DNA of 56,620 bases from Streptosporangiaceae bacterium. Its GTDB lineage: Bacteria; Actinomycetota; Actinomycetes; Streptosporangiales; Streptosporangiaceae. The notes beneath the pieces were generated by a model. That model saw only the letters and a list, made by a program, of their open reading frames with translations, had not been told where the DNA came from and did not search any database. The DNA lies in the NCBI GenBank assembly GCA_025964695.1, contig JAOPYK010000292.1:1-56620 (forward strand), written 5' to 3'. Made by a program: the position numbers and the translations under genes. Each line of letters opens with the position of its first letter. Within the stretch, counting starts at the first letter, position 1. Of the stretch, positions 44,092-51,945 are shown piece by piece.

Positions 44092-44104
44092 CTCGCTCCG
44101 CTCA
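44092..44104 (-). repeat. Short stretch matching the 3' end of the dispersed intercistronic repeat
   Basis: 13 bp CTCGCTCCGCTCA, differing only at the last base from the RBS-bearing ends of copies A and B, in the same position and orientation relative to the downstream ATG (ribM). It also contains the ribE stop codon. It may be a worn copy or a chance match. Confidence 0.35.
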
Positions 44105-44695
44105 CGACGTGGCGCCGATCATCCGCTCGACGTACTTGGCGATGACGTCGACCTCGAGGTTGACGGGCTCCCCGACGGCCTTGCGGCCCAGCGTGGTCAG
44201 GTCCAGCGTGGTGGGAATCAGGCTGACGGAGAACCGGTCGTCGCCGGCGTCCACGACGGTCAGGCTGATCCCGTCGACGGTGATCGAGCCCTTCTCGACG
44301 ATGTAGCGGCCCAGCCCCCCGGGCAGCGAGATCCGCACGACCTCCCAGTTCTCACCGGGCTCCCGGGCGACGATCGTGCCGACACCGTCGACATGGCCCT
44401 GGACGAGATGGCCACCGAGACGGTCGCTGAGGCGTACCGGCCGTTCCAGGTTCACCCGCGAGCCGGGCTCCAGAACGCCCAGGCTGGAGCGGTCGAGGGT
44501 CTCGCGCATGACGTCGGCGGTGAAGGTGTCTTCCTTCAGGTCCACGACGGTCAGGCAGACCCCGTTGACCGCGATGGACGCGCCGTGCGCGGCGTCCTGG
44601 GTGACGAGCGGCCCGCGGATCGTCAGCCTGGCCGAGTCCGTGGCGGGCTCGATCGCCACGATCTCGCCGAGTTCTTCGATGATGCCGGTGAACAT
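44102..44695 (-). CDS. ribE: Riboflavin synthase, alpha chain
   Basis: 197 aa. Two tandem lumazine-binding domains: MFTGIIEELGEIVAIEP with IAVNGVCLTVVD in the first, and LVQGHVDGVGTIVAREP with ITVDGISLTVVD in the second. It dismutates two dimethyl-ribityllumazines to riboflavin. ATG 44695 has AAGGAGG at 6 nt. First gene after the FMN riboswitch. Confidence 0.96.
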   Translation of the reverse strand: MFTGIIEELGEIVAIEPATDSARLTIRGPLVTQDAAHGASIAVNGVCLTVVDLKEDTFTADVMRETLDRSSLGVLEPGSRVNLERPVRLSDRLGGHLVQGHVDGVGTIVAREPGENWEVVRISLPGGLGRYIVEKGSITVDGISLTVVDAGDDRFSVSLIPTTLDLTTLGRKAVGEPVNLEVDVIAKYVERMIGATS

Positions 44696-44740
44696 CCCGG
44701 GCCTCCTTGCGGCATGAAGGCTCCGGGGTGCGGCAAACAC

Positions 44741-44761
44741 ACGCCCCCTGGGCGGGGGCGT
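44741..44761 (-). terminator. Expression-platform hairpin of the FMN riboswitch
   Basis: Perfect 8-bp GC arms (44741-44748 / 44754-44761), 5-nt loop. On the minus strand it is followed by a GT-rich run (GTGTTTG), like an intrinsic terminator. It sits between the aptamer and ribE, so premature termination when FMN is bound is the likely mechanism. Confidence 0.7.
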
Positions 44762-44769
44762 ACCGCGCG

Positions 44770-44892
44770 CTGCCTCCCATCCGGACTTTGACCGTCGGTC
44801 CCGGAGTTCCACCGGGTCAACCGGCCGATGGCTTCGGCCGGGTCGCGGACTATCACCGCCGGTTCGGATTTTCACCGACCCCGGAGCACGCG
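44770..44892 (-). promoter_or_regulatory. FMN riboswitch (RFN element)
   Basis: On the minus strand the conserved RFN blocks appear in order: CTCCGGGGTCGGTGAAAATC, CCGAACCGGCGGT, GATAGTCCGCGACCC, a variable stem-loop, GGTTGACCCGGTGGAACTCC, GGGACCGACGGT, and CAAAGTCCGGATGGGAGG. All six paired arms and the unpaired core match. It represses ribE-ribM-ribBA-ribH (and possibly hisG) when FMN is high. The 229 bp between it and rpe hold the promoter region but no gene. Confidence 0.95.
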
Positions 44893-45121
44893 TTGACTGA
44901 CTGAGTAACCAGTGTGCCATGTCCGGCATTCCCCTCCACATGTGAGGATGCCCACGACCACCTTTGGCCAACCAAGCGCTCGTTCGGTTAAGTCATCAGC
45001 GGCGCCGCGTGATCTGAGGATGGTGAAGGCGGGTGGATGGTGACCACCGGCACCATCAGACGTCGGGCCCGAACCGGTCAGACCATCGGCGTGGCCGGAC
45101 GGTCGCCCGCAGGCCCTGGGA

Positions 45122-45790
45122 TCAGCGGAGAAGTGCCCGTTCCGCCTGGGCGCGCAGGTTGCGTACCGCCTCGGCCGGATCCTCGGCACCGAAGACGGCG
45201 TTGCCGGCCACCAGCACGTCCGCCCCGGCCTCCACGCACCGCTCGACGGTCTCGGGGCTCACCCCGCCGTCGACCTGCAGCCAGACCGGCAGATCCCGGC
45301 CGTCGATCATCTGACGGGCCCGCCGCAGCTTGGGCAGCACGACGTCCAGGAACCGCTGCCCGCCGAAGCCGGGCTCGACGGTCATCAGCAGCAGCATGTC
45401 GATCTCATCGAGCAGGTCGTCGAAATGCTCCACCGGGGTGGCCGGGTTGATGCCCAGCCCGGCGCGTGCGCCGGCCGCCCGGATCGTACGCAGCGTACGG
45501 ATCGGGGCCTTCGCCGCCTCGGCGTGGATGGTGACGCTGCCCGCCCCTGCCTCCGCGTACTGGGGGGCCCAGCGGTCCGGGTCCTCGATCATCAGATGGC
45601 AGTCGAGCGGCAGCGCACTGTGCTTGAGCAGCGCATCCACCACCGGCAGCCCGATGGTCAGGTTGGGCACGAAGTGGTTGTCCATCACGTCGACGTGCAC
45701 CCAGTCGGCGGTGCCGGAGATGAGCGCGACGTCGTCGGCCAGCCGAGCGAAGTCGGCGGACAGGATGCTGGGAGAGATCTGAAGGGCCAT
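45122..45790 (-). CDS. rpe: Ribulose-phosphate 3-epimerase
   Basis: 222 aa. TIM barrel with the metal/catalytic residues in place: [46 protein letters not shown], and LQVDGGV. Interconverts ribulose and xylulose 5-phosphates in the pentose phosphate pathway and feeds the rib operon next door with pentose phosphate. No ribosome-binding site precedes the ATG at 45790; a TAAACT box ends 9 nt before it (45800-45805), so a leaderless or near-leaderless transcript is likely. Confidence 0.96.
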   Translation of the reverse strand: MALQISPSILSADFARLADDVALISGTADWVHVDVMDNHFVPNLTIGLPVVDALLKHSALPLDCHLMIEDPDRWAPQYAEAGAGSVTIHAEAAKAPIRTLRTIRAAGARAGLGINPATPVEHFDDLLDEIDMLLLMTVEPGFGGQRFLDVVLPKLRRARQMIDGRDLPVWLQVDGGVSPETVERCVEAGADVLVAGNAVFGAEDPAEAVRNLRAQAERALLR

Positions 45791-45799
45791 GGTGCTTCG

Positions 45800-45805
45800 A
45801 GTTTA
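45800..45805 (-). promoter_or_regulatory. -10 box (TANNNT) of rpe
   Basis: TAAACT on the minus strand, 9 nt before the ATG, overlapping the stop codon of the PAP2 gene. No -35 match is obvious, as is common for actinobacterial leaderless promoters. Confidence 0.4.
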
Positions 45806-46795
45806 GGAGGGCTCCGGGTCCGGCGCCTCACCCGGCCGGGTGATCGGCCGGGGGTAACCGGCAGGGGTCCGGGCGGCCAGGCCCATCCTCACGAACAGCT
45901 CCGGCGCGCCCGCCGTCGCCCACAGGCCCAGCACGGCGTTCGCCACGAAAATCACCGGCACGGCCCGTCCCGCGAGCAGCCCGGCAGACCACACGACGGC
46001 GGCTCCCGCCAGGCCGACCGGCAGCCGGGCCAGCCTGCGCCAGAGCGCTCCCCCGGGGTCGAACCACCCGCGATGCGCCAGCCAGGAGATCCCGCACAGC
46101 CCGCCGAACAGCGCGCCCGCGGCCGCCGCCCCCTCACGCAGGGAGAGGAGCTTGACCGCGCCGCCGGTGGCGCCGATGGCCCTCGTCCACGCGTCCGGGA
46201 TCCGCCATCCGCGCAGCTCCCCGACCGCCAGATCCGTCACGGCCAGGAAGACCAACGCGACCGCCAGCGCGACCGCGATCTGCAGCCACAGCGGGCGGCG
46301 TCCCCACCAGGGCACCACGACCGGTTCGAGCCTCAGGGCGACCAGGAGCAGAACCGCGCCGACGGCCCAGCCCGCCACCACCTGCCCGAGGGAGTGCACA
46401 TGGAGCTGGATACGCGACAACCCGATCAGCGCGATGACCACCACCACGAACACCGGGATCGCCCTGCGCCCGGCCGTCTCCCAGCGGCCCGTCCACCGGA
46501 TACGCCCATGAAGCCACACCCCGATGAACCCCCAGGCGACCACGGCGTTCTGCGCGTGCCCCGAGGGCATCCCGAACGACGCCTGGGACTCGTACGCCTT
46601 GATCCCCGAGGTCCAGTACGGCCGCGGCGCGTGGAAGACCACCTTGAGAAGTCCGTTGATGACACCGCTCAGCGTGAGCAGCACCATCGCGCGGGCACCG
46701 AGCCGCGGATCGGCGCACCAGTACACCACCACCAGAAGCGGCAGGTAGAAGGCGGCGCTGCCGATGAACGACATGGCGTGCCAGAACCCGGTCAC
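45803..46795 (-). CDS. PAP2-superfamily membrane phosphatase
   Basis: 330 aa, about 8 membrane helices. Phosphatase motifs: KVVFHAPRPYW (K-x6-RP), MPSGHAQNAV (PSGH), and SRIQLHVHSLGQVVAGW (SR-x5-H, with Gln where Asp is usual). It dephosphorylates a lipid or polyprenyl phosphate at the outer face of the membrane. GTG start with GGGGAG about 9 nt upstream. It lies between rsmB and rpe, a place where the genes are usually adjacent. Confidence 0.88.
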   Translation of the reverse strand: MTGFWHAMSFIGSAAFYLPLLVVVYWCADPRLGARAMVLLTLSGVINGLLKVVFHAPRPYWTSGIKAYESQASFGMPSGHAQNAVVAWGFIGVWLHGRIRWTGRWETAGRRAIPVFVVVVIALIGLSRIQLHVHSLGQVVAGWAVGAVLLLVALRLEPVVVPWWGRRPLWLQIAVALAVALVFLAVTDLAVGELRGWRIPDAWTRAIGATGGAVKLLSLREGAAAAGALFGGLCGISWLAHRGWFDPGGALWRRLARLPVGLAGAAVVWSAGLLAGRAVPVIFVANAVLGLWATAGAPELFVRMGLAARTPAGYPRPITRPGEAPDPEPS

Positions 46796-46853
46796 GATGT
46801 GGTTCTCCCCGAGCGATCATGTTTCCCGGCATCCGAGATTACCGATCCCGGGG

Positions 46854-47102
46854 CCGGCCCGCCGCAGTTCCCATCGAGGCCCCTATCGCAACCCGATGCA
46901 GACCGGAATGACGGTCACCTACCTGCTCCTGGGCCTGCTCGACCCGCGCTTCCTCATCGGCGCCGTCGTGGCCGTGTCCTACGGCGCGGGCCTGGCGGCC
47001 TGGCACGAGGACGTTCAGCTGCGGGACCTGCACGGCCCGGCGTGGACCGGCTACCGGTCGGCGGTCCGGCCCTGGCCGCCACGAGCGCGCCCGTATGCCG
47101 GG
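46854..47102 (+). pseudogene. Remnant of an isoprenylcysteine-carboxyl-methyltransferase-like membrane protein
   Basis: In the 354-bp gap between rsmB and the PAP2 gene, one + frame encodes RGPYRNPMQTGM, two hydrophobic helices, then WHEDVQLRDLHGPAWTGYRS and RPWPPRARPY. These match the last third of the ICMT/phospholipid-methyltransferase-like family (RNPM motif, then E-x-x-L...G..Y..Y...V.RW.PR). The front half is missing and no stop codon follows at the usual place; the frame runs on over rsmB. Probably a decayed fragment; a short gene starting at ATG 46896 is less likely. Confidence 0.5.
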
Positions 47103-47149
47103 GATGCCGGCGGCGGTCGTCTGGATCGCGGGCGGCTGCGGGACAGCTG

Positions 47150-48562
47150 TCAGGTCCGCCTGAGCAGGGCGAGGAACATCGCGTCGGTGCCGTGCCGGTG
47201 CGGCCAGAACTGGGCGTACGGCCCGTCACCCAGTCCCTCGAGCCCGGGGGCGATCCCGGTGAGCACCGCGGGCGCGTCCAGCCGCTCCACGTCGGTGCGG
47301 CCCCGCAGCACGTCGTCGACAACGACCCGGGTCTCGGCCAGATGCGGTGAGCAGGTCACATAGCCCACCACGCCGCCGGGCCGTACCGACTGCAGCGCGA
47401 TGGACAGCAGCCGGCGCTGCAGCGGGCCCAGCTCGGCCACGGTCTCCGGGGTCCGCCGCCAGCGAGCCTCCGGGCGGCGGCGCAACGCGCCCAGGCCGGT
47501 GCAGGGCACGTCCACCAGGATCCGGTCGAAGGTGCCGGGCCGCCAGGCCGGGGCGGTGCCGTCGATGACGGCGATCCCGGTCCGGGCGTCCACCATGCGT
47601 TCGATGAGCTGGGCGCGGTGCGGCTGGAGGTCGCAGGCGAGCAGCCGGGCCTCGCGTCCCGCGGCCAACGCGGAGAGCAGACCGGCCTTGCCGCCGGGGC
47701 CCGCGCACAGGTCGAGCCAGCGCCCATCGTGCCGGCCCTCGACCGGCGTCGCGGCCACGGCCTGGGCCACCAGCTGGCTGGCCTCGTCCTGAACGGCCGC
47801 ACGCCCGTCTCGTACGGCCTGCAGCGCGGCGGGGTCGCCCTCCGGCAGATACGCGGCGTACGGGCCGTACAGCGCGGGTTCGGCCCCGTCCGCCAGGAGC
47901 TCGTCCACCGTGGCCCGGCCCGGGCGGGCGACCAGGGTCACCCTCGGGCGGTCGTTGTCGGCGGCCAGCAGTTCCTCGATCTGGGCCGGGCCGACCGCGT
48001 CGCGCAGCGCGGTGACGATCCAGCGCGGATGGCTGTAGGTCACCGACAGCCTGCCGAGTTCGTCGGCCGGCGCGACGATGGCGATCCAGGCCGCCAGGTC
48101 GCGGCCGGCCACCTTGCGCAGCACGGCGTTGGCGAACTTGGCCTGCCCTGGGCCCGACACCGAGCGGGCCAGGTCGACGGCGGTGGCCACGGCGGCGTGC
48201 GGCGGGATCCGGGTGTTCAGCAACTGGTGCGCGCCGAGCCGCAGCACGTCCAGCAGAGGTGCGTCGATGCGGTGCGGCGGCCGGTCGCTGCACATCGCCA
48301 GGATCGCGTCGTAGGTGCCGCGTCCGCGCAGCGTGCCGTAGGTCAGCTCGGTGGCGAGGGCGGCGTCCCGGCCGGTGAGGCCGCGTTCGCGCAGCCGGTT
48401 GGGCAGCAGCAGGTTGGCGTAGGCGTCGCGGGTGTCGACGGCGCGCAGCACGTCGAACGCAGTTCGGCGGACCAGGTCCTGGGGCCGGCCGGTCTGCCGC
48501 GGGCCACCGGGCCTGCGGTTGTCGCCGGAGCCGGAGCGGGTTCGAGAGCGGGCGGGCGTCAT
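47150..48562 (-). CDS. rsmB: 16S rRNA (cytosine(967)-C(5))-methyltransferase
   Basis: 470 aa. N-terminal NusB-like RNA-binding domain ([22 protein letters not shown]...) and C-terminal SAM methyltransferase: [35 protein letters not shown] (motif IV Cys), and VTCSPH (motif VI catalytic Cys). Methylates the small-subunit rRNA. Its ATG overlaps the fmt stop (ATGA), so def-fmt-rsmB are translationally linked. Confidence 0.95.
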   Translation of the reverse strand: MTPARSRTRSGSGDNRRPGGPRQTGRPQDLVRRTAFDVLRAVDTRDAYANLLLPNRLRERGLTGRDAALATELTYGTLRGRGTYDAILAMCSDRPPHRIDAPLLDVLRLGAHQLLNTRIPPHAAVATAVDLARSVSGPGQAKFANAVLRKVAGRDLAAWIAIVAPADELGRLSVTYSHPRWIVTALRDAVGPAQIEELLAADNDRPRVTLVARPGRATVDELLADGAEPALYGPYAAYLPEGDPAALQAVRDGRAAVQDEASQLVAQAVAATPVEGRHDGRWLDLCAGPGGKAGLLSALAAGREARLLACDLQPHRAQLIERMVDARTGIAVIDGTAPAWRPGTFDRILVDVPCTGLGALRRRPEARWRRTPETVAELGPLQRRLLSIALQSVRPGGVVGYVTCSPHLAETRVVVDDVLRGRTDVERLDAPAVLTGIAPGLEGLGDGPYAQFWPHRHGTDAMFLALLRRT

Positions 48563-49488
48563 CGGCCGAGCCTGTCCTCGTCGCCCAGGCGGATGCCGCG
48601 GGCCCAGTCGACCGCGGTCATGTGCTTGCGGCCCTGCGGCTGGACCTCACCGAGAGCGACCGGGTGGGTGCCGGTGCCGACGTGTACCTCACGCTTGGAG
48701 ACCCGCACCTGCCCTGGCGCGAGAGGCCCGGCGCCGTTGGCGAGCCGGACCGGGCCGAGCTTGAGTCGTTCGCCGCGGAACGTGGTCCAGGGGCCGGGCG
48801 CGGGGGTGCAGGCCCGGACGAGCCGGTCGATGCGCAACGCCGGGGCGCTCCAGTCCACCTGCGCGGTCTCCGGGGTTAGCTTCGGGGCGTGCGACACGCC
48901 CTCGGTGGACTGTGGCCGGGGTTGCAGCACACCGTCCGCGATGCCGTCCATCGTGTCGGCGAGCAGCTTGGCGCCCGCGTGCGAGAGCCGTCCGAGGAGG
49001 TCGCCGGTGGTGTCGGTGGGCCGGATCGGCTCGGTGAGCAGCCCGTACACCGGGCCGGTGTCGAGGCCCTCTTCGATCTCGAAGGTGGCCGCACCGGTGA
49101 TCTCGTCGCCGTGCAGGATCGCGTGCTGGACGGGGGCCGCGCCGCGCCAGGCGGGCAGCAGCGAGAAGTGCAGGTTGACCCAGCCGTGCGCCGGGATGTC
49201 GAGCGCGGCGCGCGGCAGCAGGGCACCGTAAGCCACCACCGGGCAGCAGTCGGGGGCGATCTCCCGGAGCCGGTCGAGGAACTCGGGGTCGCGGGCCCTG
49301 GCCGGCTTGAGCACCTCGATGCCGGCCGCGGCGGCCCGTTCGGCGACCGGGCTGGCGACCAGGTGGCGGCCGCGTCCGGCGGGTGCGTCGGGGCGGGTGA
49401 CGACCGCGACGACCTCGTGCGGGGAGGCCAGCAGCGCCTCCAGCGCGGGAACCGAGGTCTGCGGGGTGCCGGCGAAGACCAGCCGCAC
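48559..49488 (-). CDS. fmt: Methionyl-tRNA formyltransferase
   Basis: 309 aa. Formylates initiator Met-tRNA with 10-formyl-THF. [19 protein letters not shown] start, the [19 protein letters not shown] catalytic segment with the conserved Asn/His/Asp set, GLDTGPV, and the C-terminal OB fold. The GTG start at 49488 overlaps the def stop (TAGTG). The substrate of def is its product after translation, which explains the pairing. Confidence 0.95.
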   Translation of the reverse strand: MRLVFAGTPQTSVPALEALLASPHEVVAVVTRPDAPAGRGRHLVASPVAERAAAAGIEVLKPARARDPEFLDRLREIAPDCCPVVAYGALLPRAALDIPAHGWVNLHFSLLPAWRGAAPVQHAILHGDEITGAATFEIEEGLDTGPVYGLLTEPIRPTDTTGDLLGRLSHAGAKLLADTMDGIADGVLQPRPQSTEGVSHAPKLTPETAQVDWSAPALRIDRLVRACTPAPGPWTTFRGERLKLGPVRLANGAGPLAPGQVRVSKREVHVGTGTHPVALGEVQPQGRKHMTAVDWARGIRLGDEDRLGR

Positions 49489-50033
49489 TAGAGGGCCCTG
49501 CCGAAGGTCTGGTGCGGGGATTCCTTGATCACCGGCATCGGGTCGCCGAACCACTCGGCCTCACGGACGGCCTTCATCGCCAGCTTGCGCTGCTCGGGAT
49601 CCATCCGGTCGAGGAACAGGATGCCGTCGAGGTGGTCGGTCTCGTGCTGGACGCAGCGGGCCAGCAGGTCGGTGCCCTCGAGGGTGATCGGCTCGCCGTG
49701 CATGTTGAAGCCCTTCGCGACCGCGCGGAGCGCCCGGGGAGTAGGGAAGGCCAGGCCGGGCAGCGACAGGCAGCCCTCGTCGTCGGTCTCCTGCTCCTCG
49801 GAGAGGTCCAGCGTGGGGTTGACCACATGGCCGAGGCGATCATCGACGTAGTAGGTGAAGACCCGCAGGCCCACGCCCAGCTGCGGCGCGGCCAAGCCCG
49901 CCCCGGGCGCGTCGATCATCGTGTCGGTGAGGTCCTTGACGAGGTTGCGCAGCTCCTTGTCGAAGTCCTTGACCGGGTCCGCCGGCGTGCGCAGCACCGG
50001 GTCGCCGAAAAGACGGATGGGCTTGACGGCCAA
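49488..50033 (-). CDS. def: Peptide deformylase
   Basis: 181 aa. Removes N-formyl from nascent chains. The three motifs are intact: [20 protein letters not shown] (EGCLS metal Cys), and [12 protein letters not shown] (HExxH metal/catalytic). TTG start at 50033 is chosen because GGAG lies 8 nt upstream and the [13 protein letters not shown] opening fits; the frame is open beyond. Confidence 0.94.
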   Translation of the reverse strand: MAVKPIRLFGDPVLRTPADPVKDFDKELRNLVKDLTDTMIDAPGAGLAAPQLGVGLRVFTYYVDDRLGHVVNPTLDLSEEQETDDEGCLSLPGLAFPTPRALRAVAKGFNMHGEPITLEGTDLLARCVQHETDHLDGILFLDRMDPEQRKLAMKAVREAEWFGDPMPVIKESPHQTFGRAL

Positions 50034-50109
50034 AGGGGTGACTCCGTTTCCTGCGGATCGAGCGTTCGTCCGTGACTGTCGGAGGAACAAGGCCCATTCT
50101 ACGGAGGTC

Positions 50110-51897
50110 TCAGGCACCTTCTTGCGCGGAACGGGCCTTGAACGCCGCCTTGCGGGCCGCCTTGGCCAGCCCCTTGTCCGGGTGGTGGTCACCGAGGGCC
50201 TCGAGCACCTGGGTGACGTCCGGGTGGTCGATGCGCCACATCTCCTTCACCATGCCGAACAGATCGACCTCATCGGGGACATCGGCGAGCGAGGCCGCGA
50301 TGGCCTCGGCCGGCTGTGCGGTCTCCAGCAGCCCGGCCACCATGTCGATGAAGATCCACATCATCTCGGTGGGGGCCATGTCGGTGGTGTCGTCACCGTG
50401 CTCGTGCAGCCACAGGGTGGCGTACGGACGGGTCAGCCGGTTGGTGAGCGCCTCGCGCAGCACAGGTGCGGCGGCCATGTCCACATGGTGCAGCACGGCG
50501 GCGGCCAGATGCCGGGTGCCGGGGGTGCCGGCCTGCATGAGCTCGATCAGCTCGGTGGCGGCCGCGATGGGCTCGCGCCGCTCCAGCCACAGCTCGATCT
50601 CCTCGTCGGCGGTGTCCTCGCCGTGCCAGGCCAGGCCCTCGATGAGGGCGTCGGCCGGGCCCAGCGCGAGGTCGCCCACGAGCGGCGCGGTGTATCCGTC
50701 GGCGATCAGCAGCTCCCGGACCCCCCACACTCCCAGCGGAGTCAGCTGGAAGCCCTCCGGGCCGCCCTCGACGACCCCCCACTCGCTGAGGTCCCCGAGC
50801 TCGAGTTCGAGGGCGTACTCCGCGGCGCCCTCCAGCGGGTCGTCGTCGCCGACCTCGTAGAGCTGCAGGATGTGCTCGGCCAGCGCACCCGCCAGCTCCT
50901 CCAGGGTGGAGGGCCGTTCCTGCTCGTACAGATGCAGCAGCACGCCGGGCAGCTCGTTCTGTACGACCTCGTACGGGGTCAGCTGGTCGTCCTCGTCCGG
51001 ATCCAGCGTGGTGACGTCGTCGAACATCCGCAGCCAGAGGTCCAGCAGCTCCTCGTCGGTGCCGTCCAGGGCGGCCTGCCCGGCGCCGGGAGCGGCCGTG
51101 CCGTCCTCGCCGGTGACCAGTTCCACCTCGAGGGCCGCCCACCACAGCCGGGAGATCTCGGGGATGTCCTCGTCGCGCCGGCGCGGTGTGGACAGCCCGA
51201 GGGCCTCAGCGGCCGCGTCGGCGTCCGCCGCCGTCAGCTCGTCGTCCTCGGTCAGCTCGCGGCCGGTCGCCCAGGCCACCAGATCCCGGACGTCGGTGAG
51301 CAGCCGCGACTCCCGGACCGCCGCGGCCAGCTCGGCCTGCGACGCCAGCCGCACCGGCGGGACGGTGGTCTCGTCCTCCTGGTCGCTCAGGTAGGGCAGC
51401 GTGCGGGCGTTGCGCTCCTGTTCCGGCAGCGCCTCGAACTCCCGGACCCAGCGCTCCATGGCCTTCTCGTCGGTGAGGTCGACGCCGTCGGCGCGCATCA
51501 TCCGGGCGAGCACCTCGAAGGCCGCCTCCTGGTCGGCGGCGTCGTTCTCGGCGATGATCTCGGTGAATTCCGGCTCCAGCCGCTTCAGCTCGGCGCGCAG
51601 GATCTCCGGCCGCCCGGGCGGCACCGCACCGGTTTCACCGAGGAAGTCCACCAGCGTCCCGGCCGTCGCCAGCACCGCCGGGACGTCGTCGGGATTGGCG
51701 ACCACCACGTCGGGGAACTCCTCGAGCAGCAGGCTGCGCAGCTCCTCGGAGCCGAGCTCCGCCATCCCCGAGAGCCCCAACCCCTCGTGGGCGAGCTCCA
51801 GCAGCAGCTCCGCACCGGCGAGGTCGAACTCGCCGCGCCGCTTTCCCGCCCATTCCGTCAGTTCACGGACGGTCGTCTTCACCCAGTCGTCGGCCAC
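50110..51897 (-). CDS. Conserved hypothetical acidic protein
   Basis: 595 aa, function unknown. Very acidic, mostly helical by appearance, no signal peptide or membrane helix. No catalytic motif was recognised. The C-terminal quarter contains repeated ~30-residue helical units (TELIELMQAGTPGTRHLAAAVL, AAPVLREALTNRL, ...VTQVLEALGDHHPDKGLAKAARKAAF) reminiscent of HEAT-like repeats. It lies between priA and def on the same strand. The GTG at 51897 has no RBS but a TAGGGT box 7 nt upstream. Confidence 0.75.
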   Translation of the reverse strand: MADDWVKTTVRELTEWAGKRRGEFDLAGAELLLELAHEGLGLSGMAELGSEELRSLLLEEFPDVVVANPDDVPAVLATAGTLVDFLGETGAVPPGRPEILRAELKRLEPEFTEIIAENDAADQEAAFEVLARMMRADGVDLTDEKAMERWVREFEALPEQERNARTLPYLSDQEDETTVPPVRLASQAELAAAVRESRLLTDVRDLVAWATGRELTEDDELTAADADAAAEALGLSTPRRRDEDIPEISRLWWAALEVELVTGEDGTAAPGAGQAALDGTDEELLDLWLRMFDDVTTLDPDEDDQLTPYEVVQNELPGVLLHLYEQERPSTLEELAGALAEHILQLYEVGDDDPLEGAAEYALELELGDLSEWGVVEGGPEGFQLTPLGVWGVRELLIADGYTAPLVGDLALGPADALIEGLAWHGEDTADEEIELWLERREPIAAATELIELMQAGTPGTRHLAAAVLHHVDMAAAPVLREALTNRLTRPYATLWLHEHGDDTTDMAPTEMMWIFIDMVAGLLETAQPAEAIAASLADVPDEVDLFGMVKEMWRIDHPDVTQVLEALGDHHPDKGLAKAARKAAFKARSAQEGA

Positions 51898-51904
51898 ACT
51901 GAAA

Positions 51905-51910
51905 ACCCTA
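51905..51910 (-). promoter_or_regulatory. -10 box of a probable leaderless promoter
   Basis: TAGGGT (TANNNT type) with exactly 7 nt to the GTG of the 50110-51897 gene, and no ribosome-binding site. This is the standard geometry of leaderless transcripts in actinobacteria. Confidence 0.5.
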
Positions 51911-51945
51911 GTACCGCCGACGCCGTCGTCAGGCGCATGCCGTCC

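Noticed and set aside
45036-45057. Small hairpin downstream of rpe as its terminator
   Set aside because: Only a 7-bp stem without T-tract; not distinguishable from chance in such GC-rich DNA.
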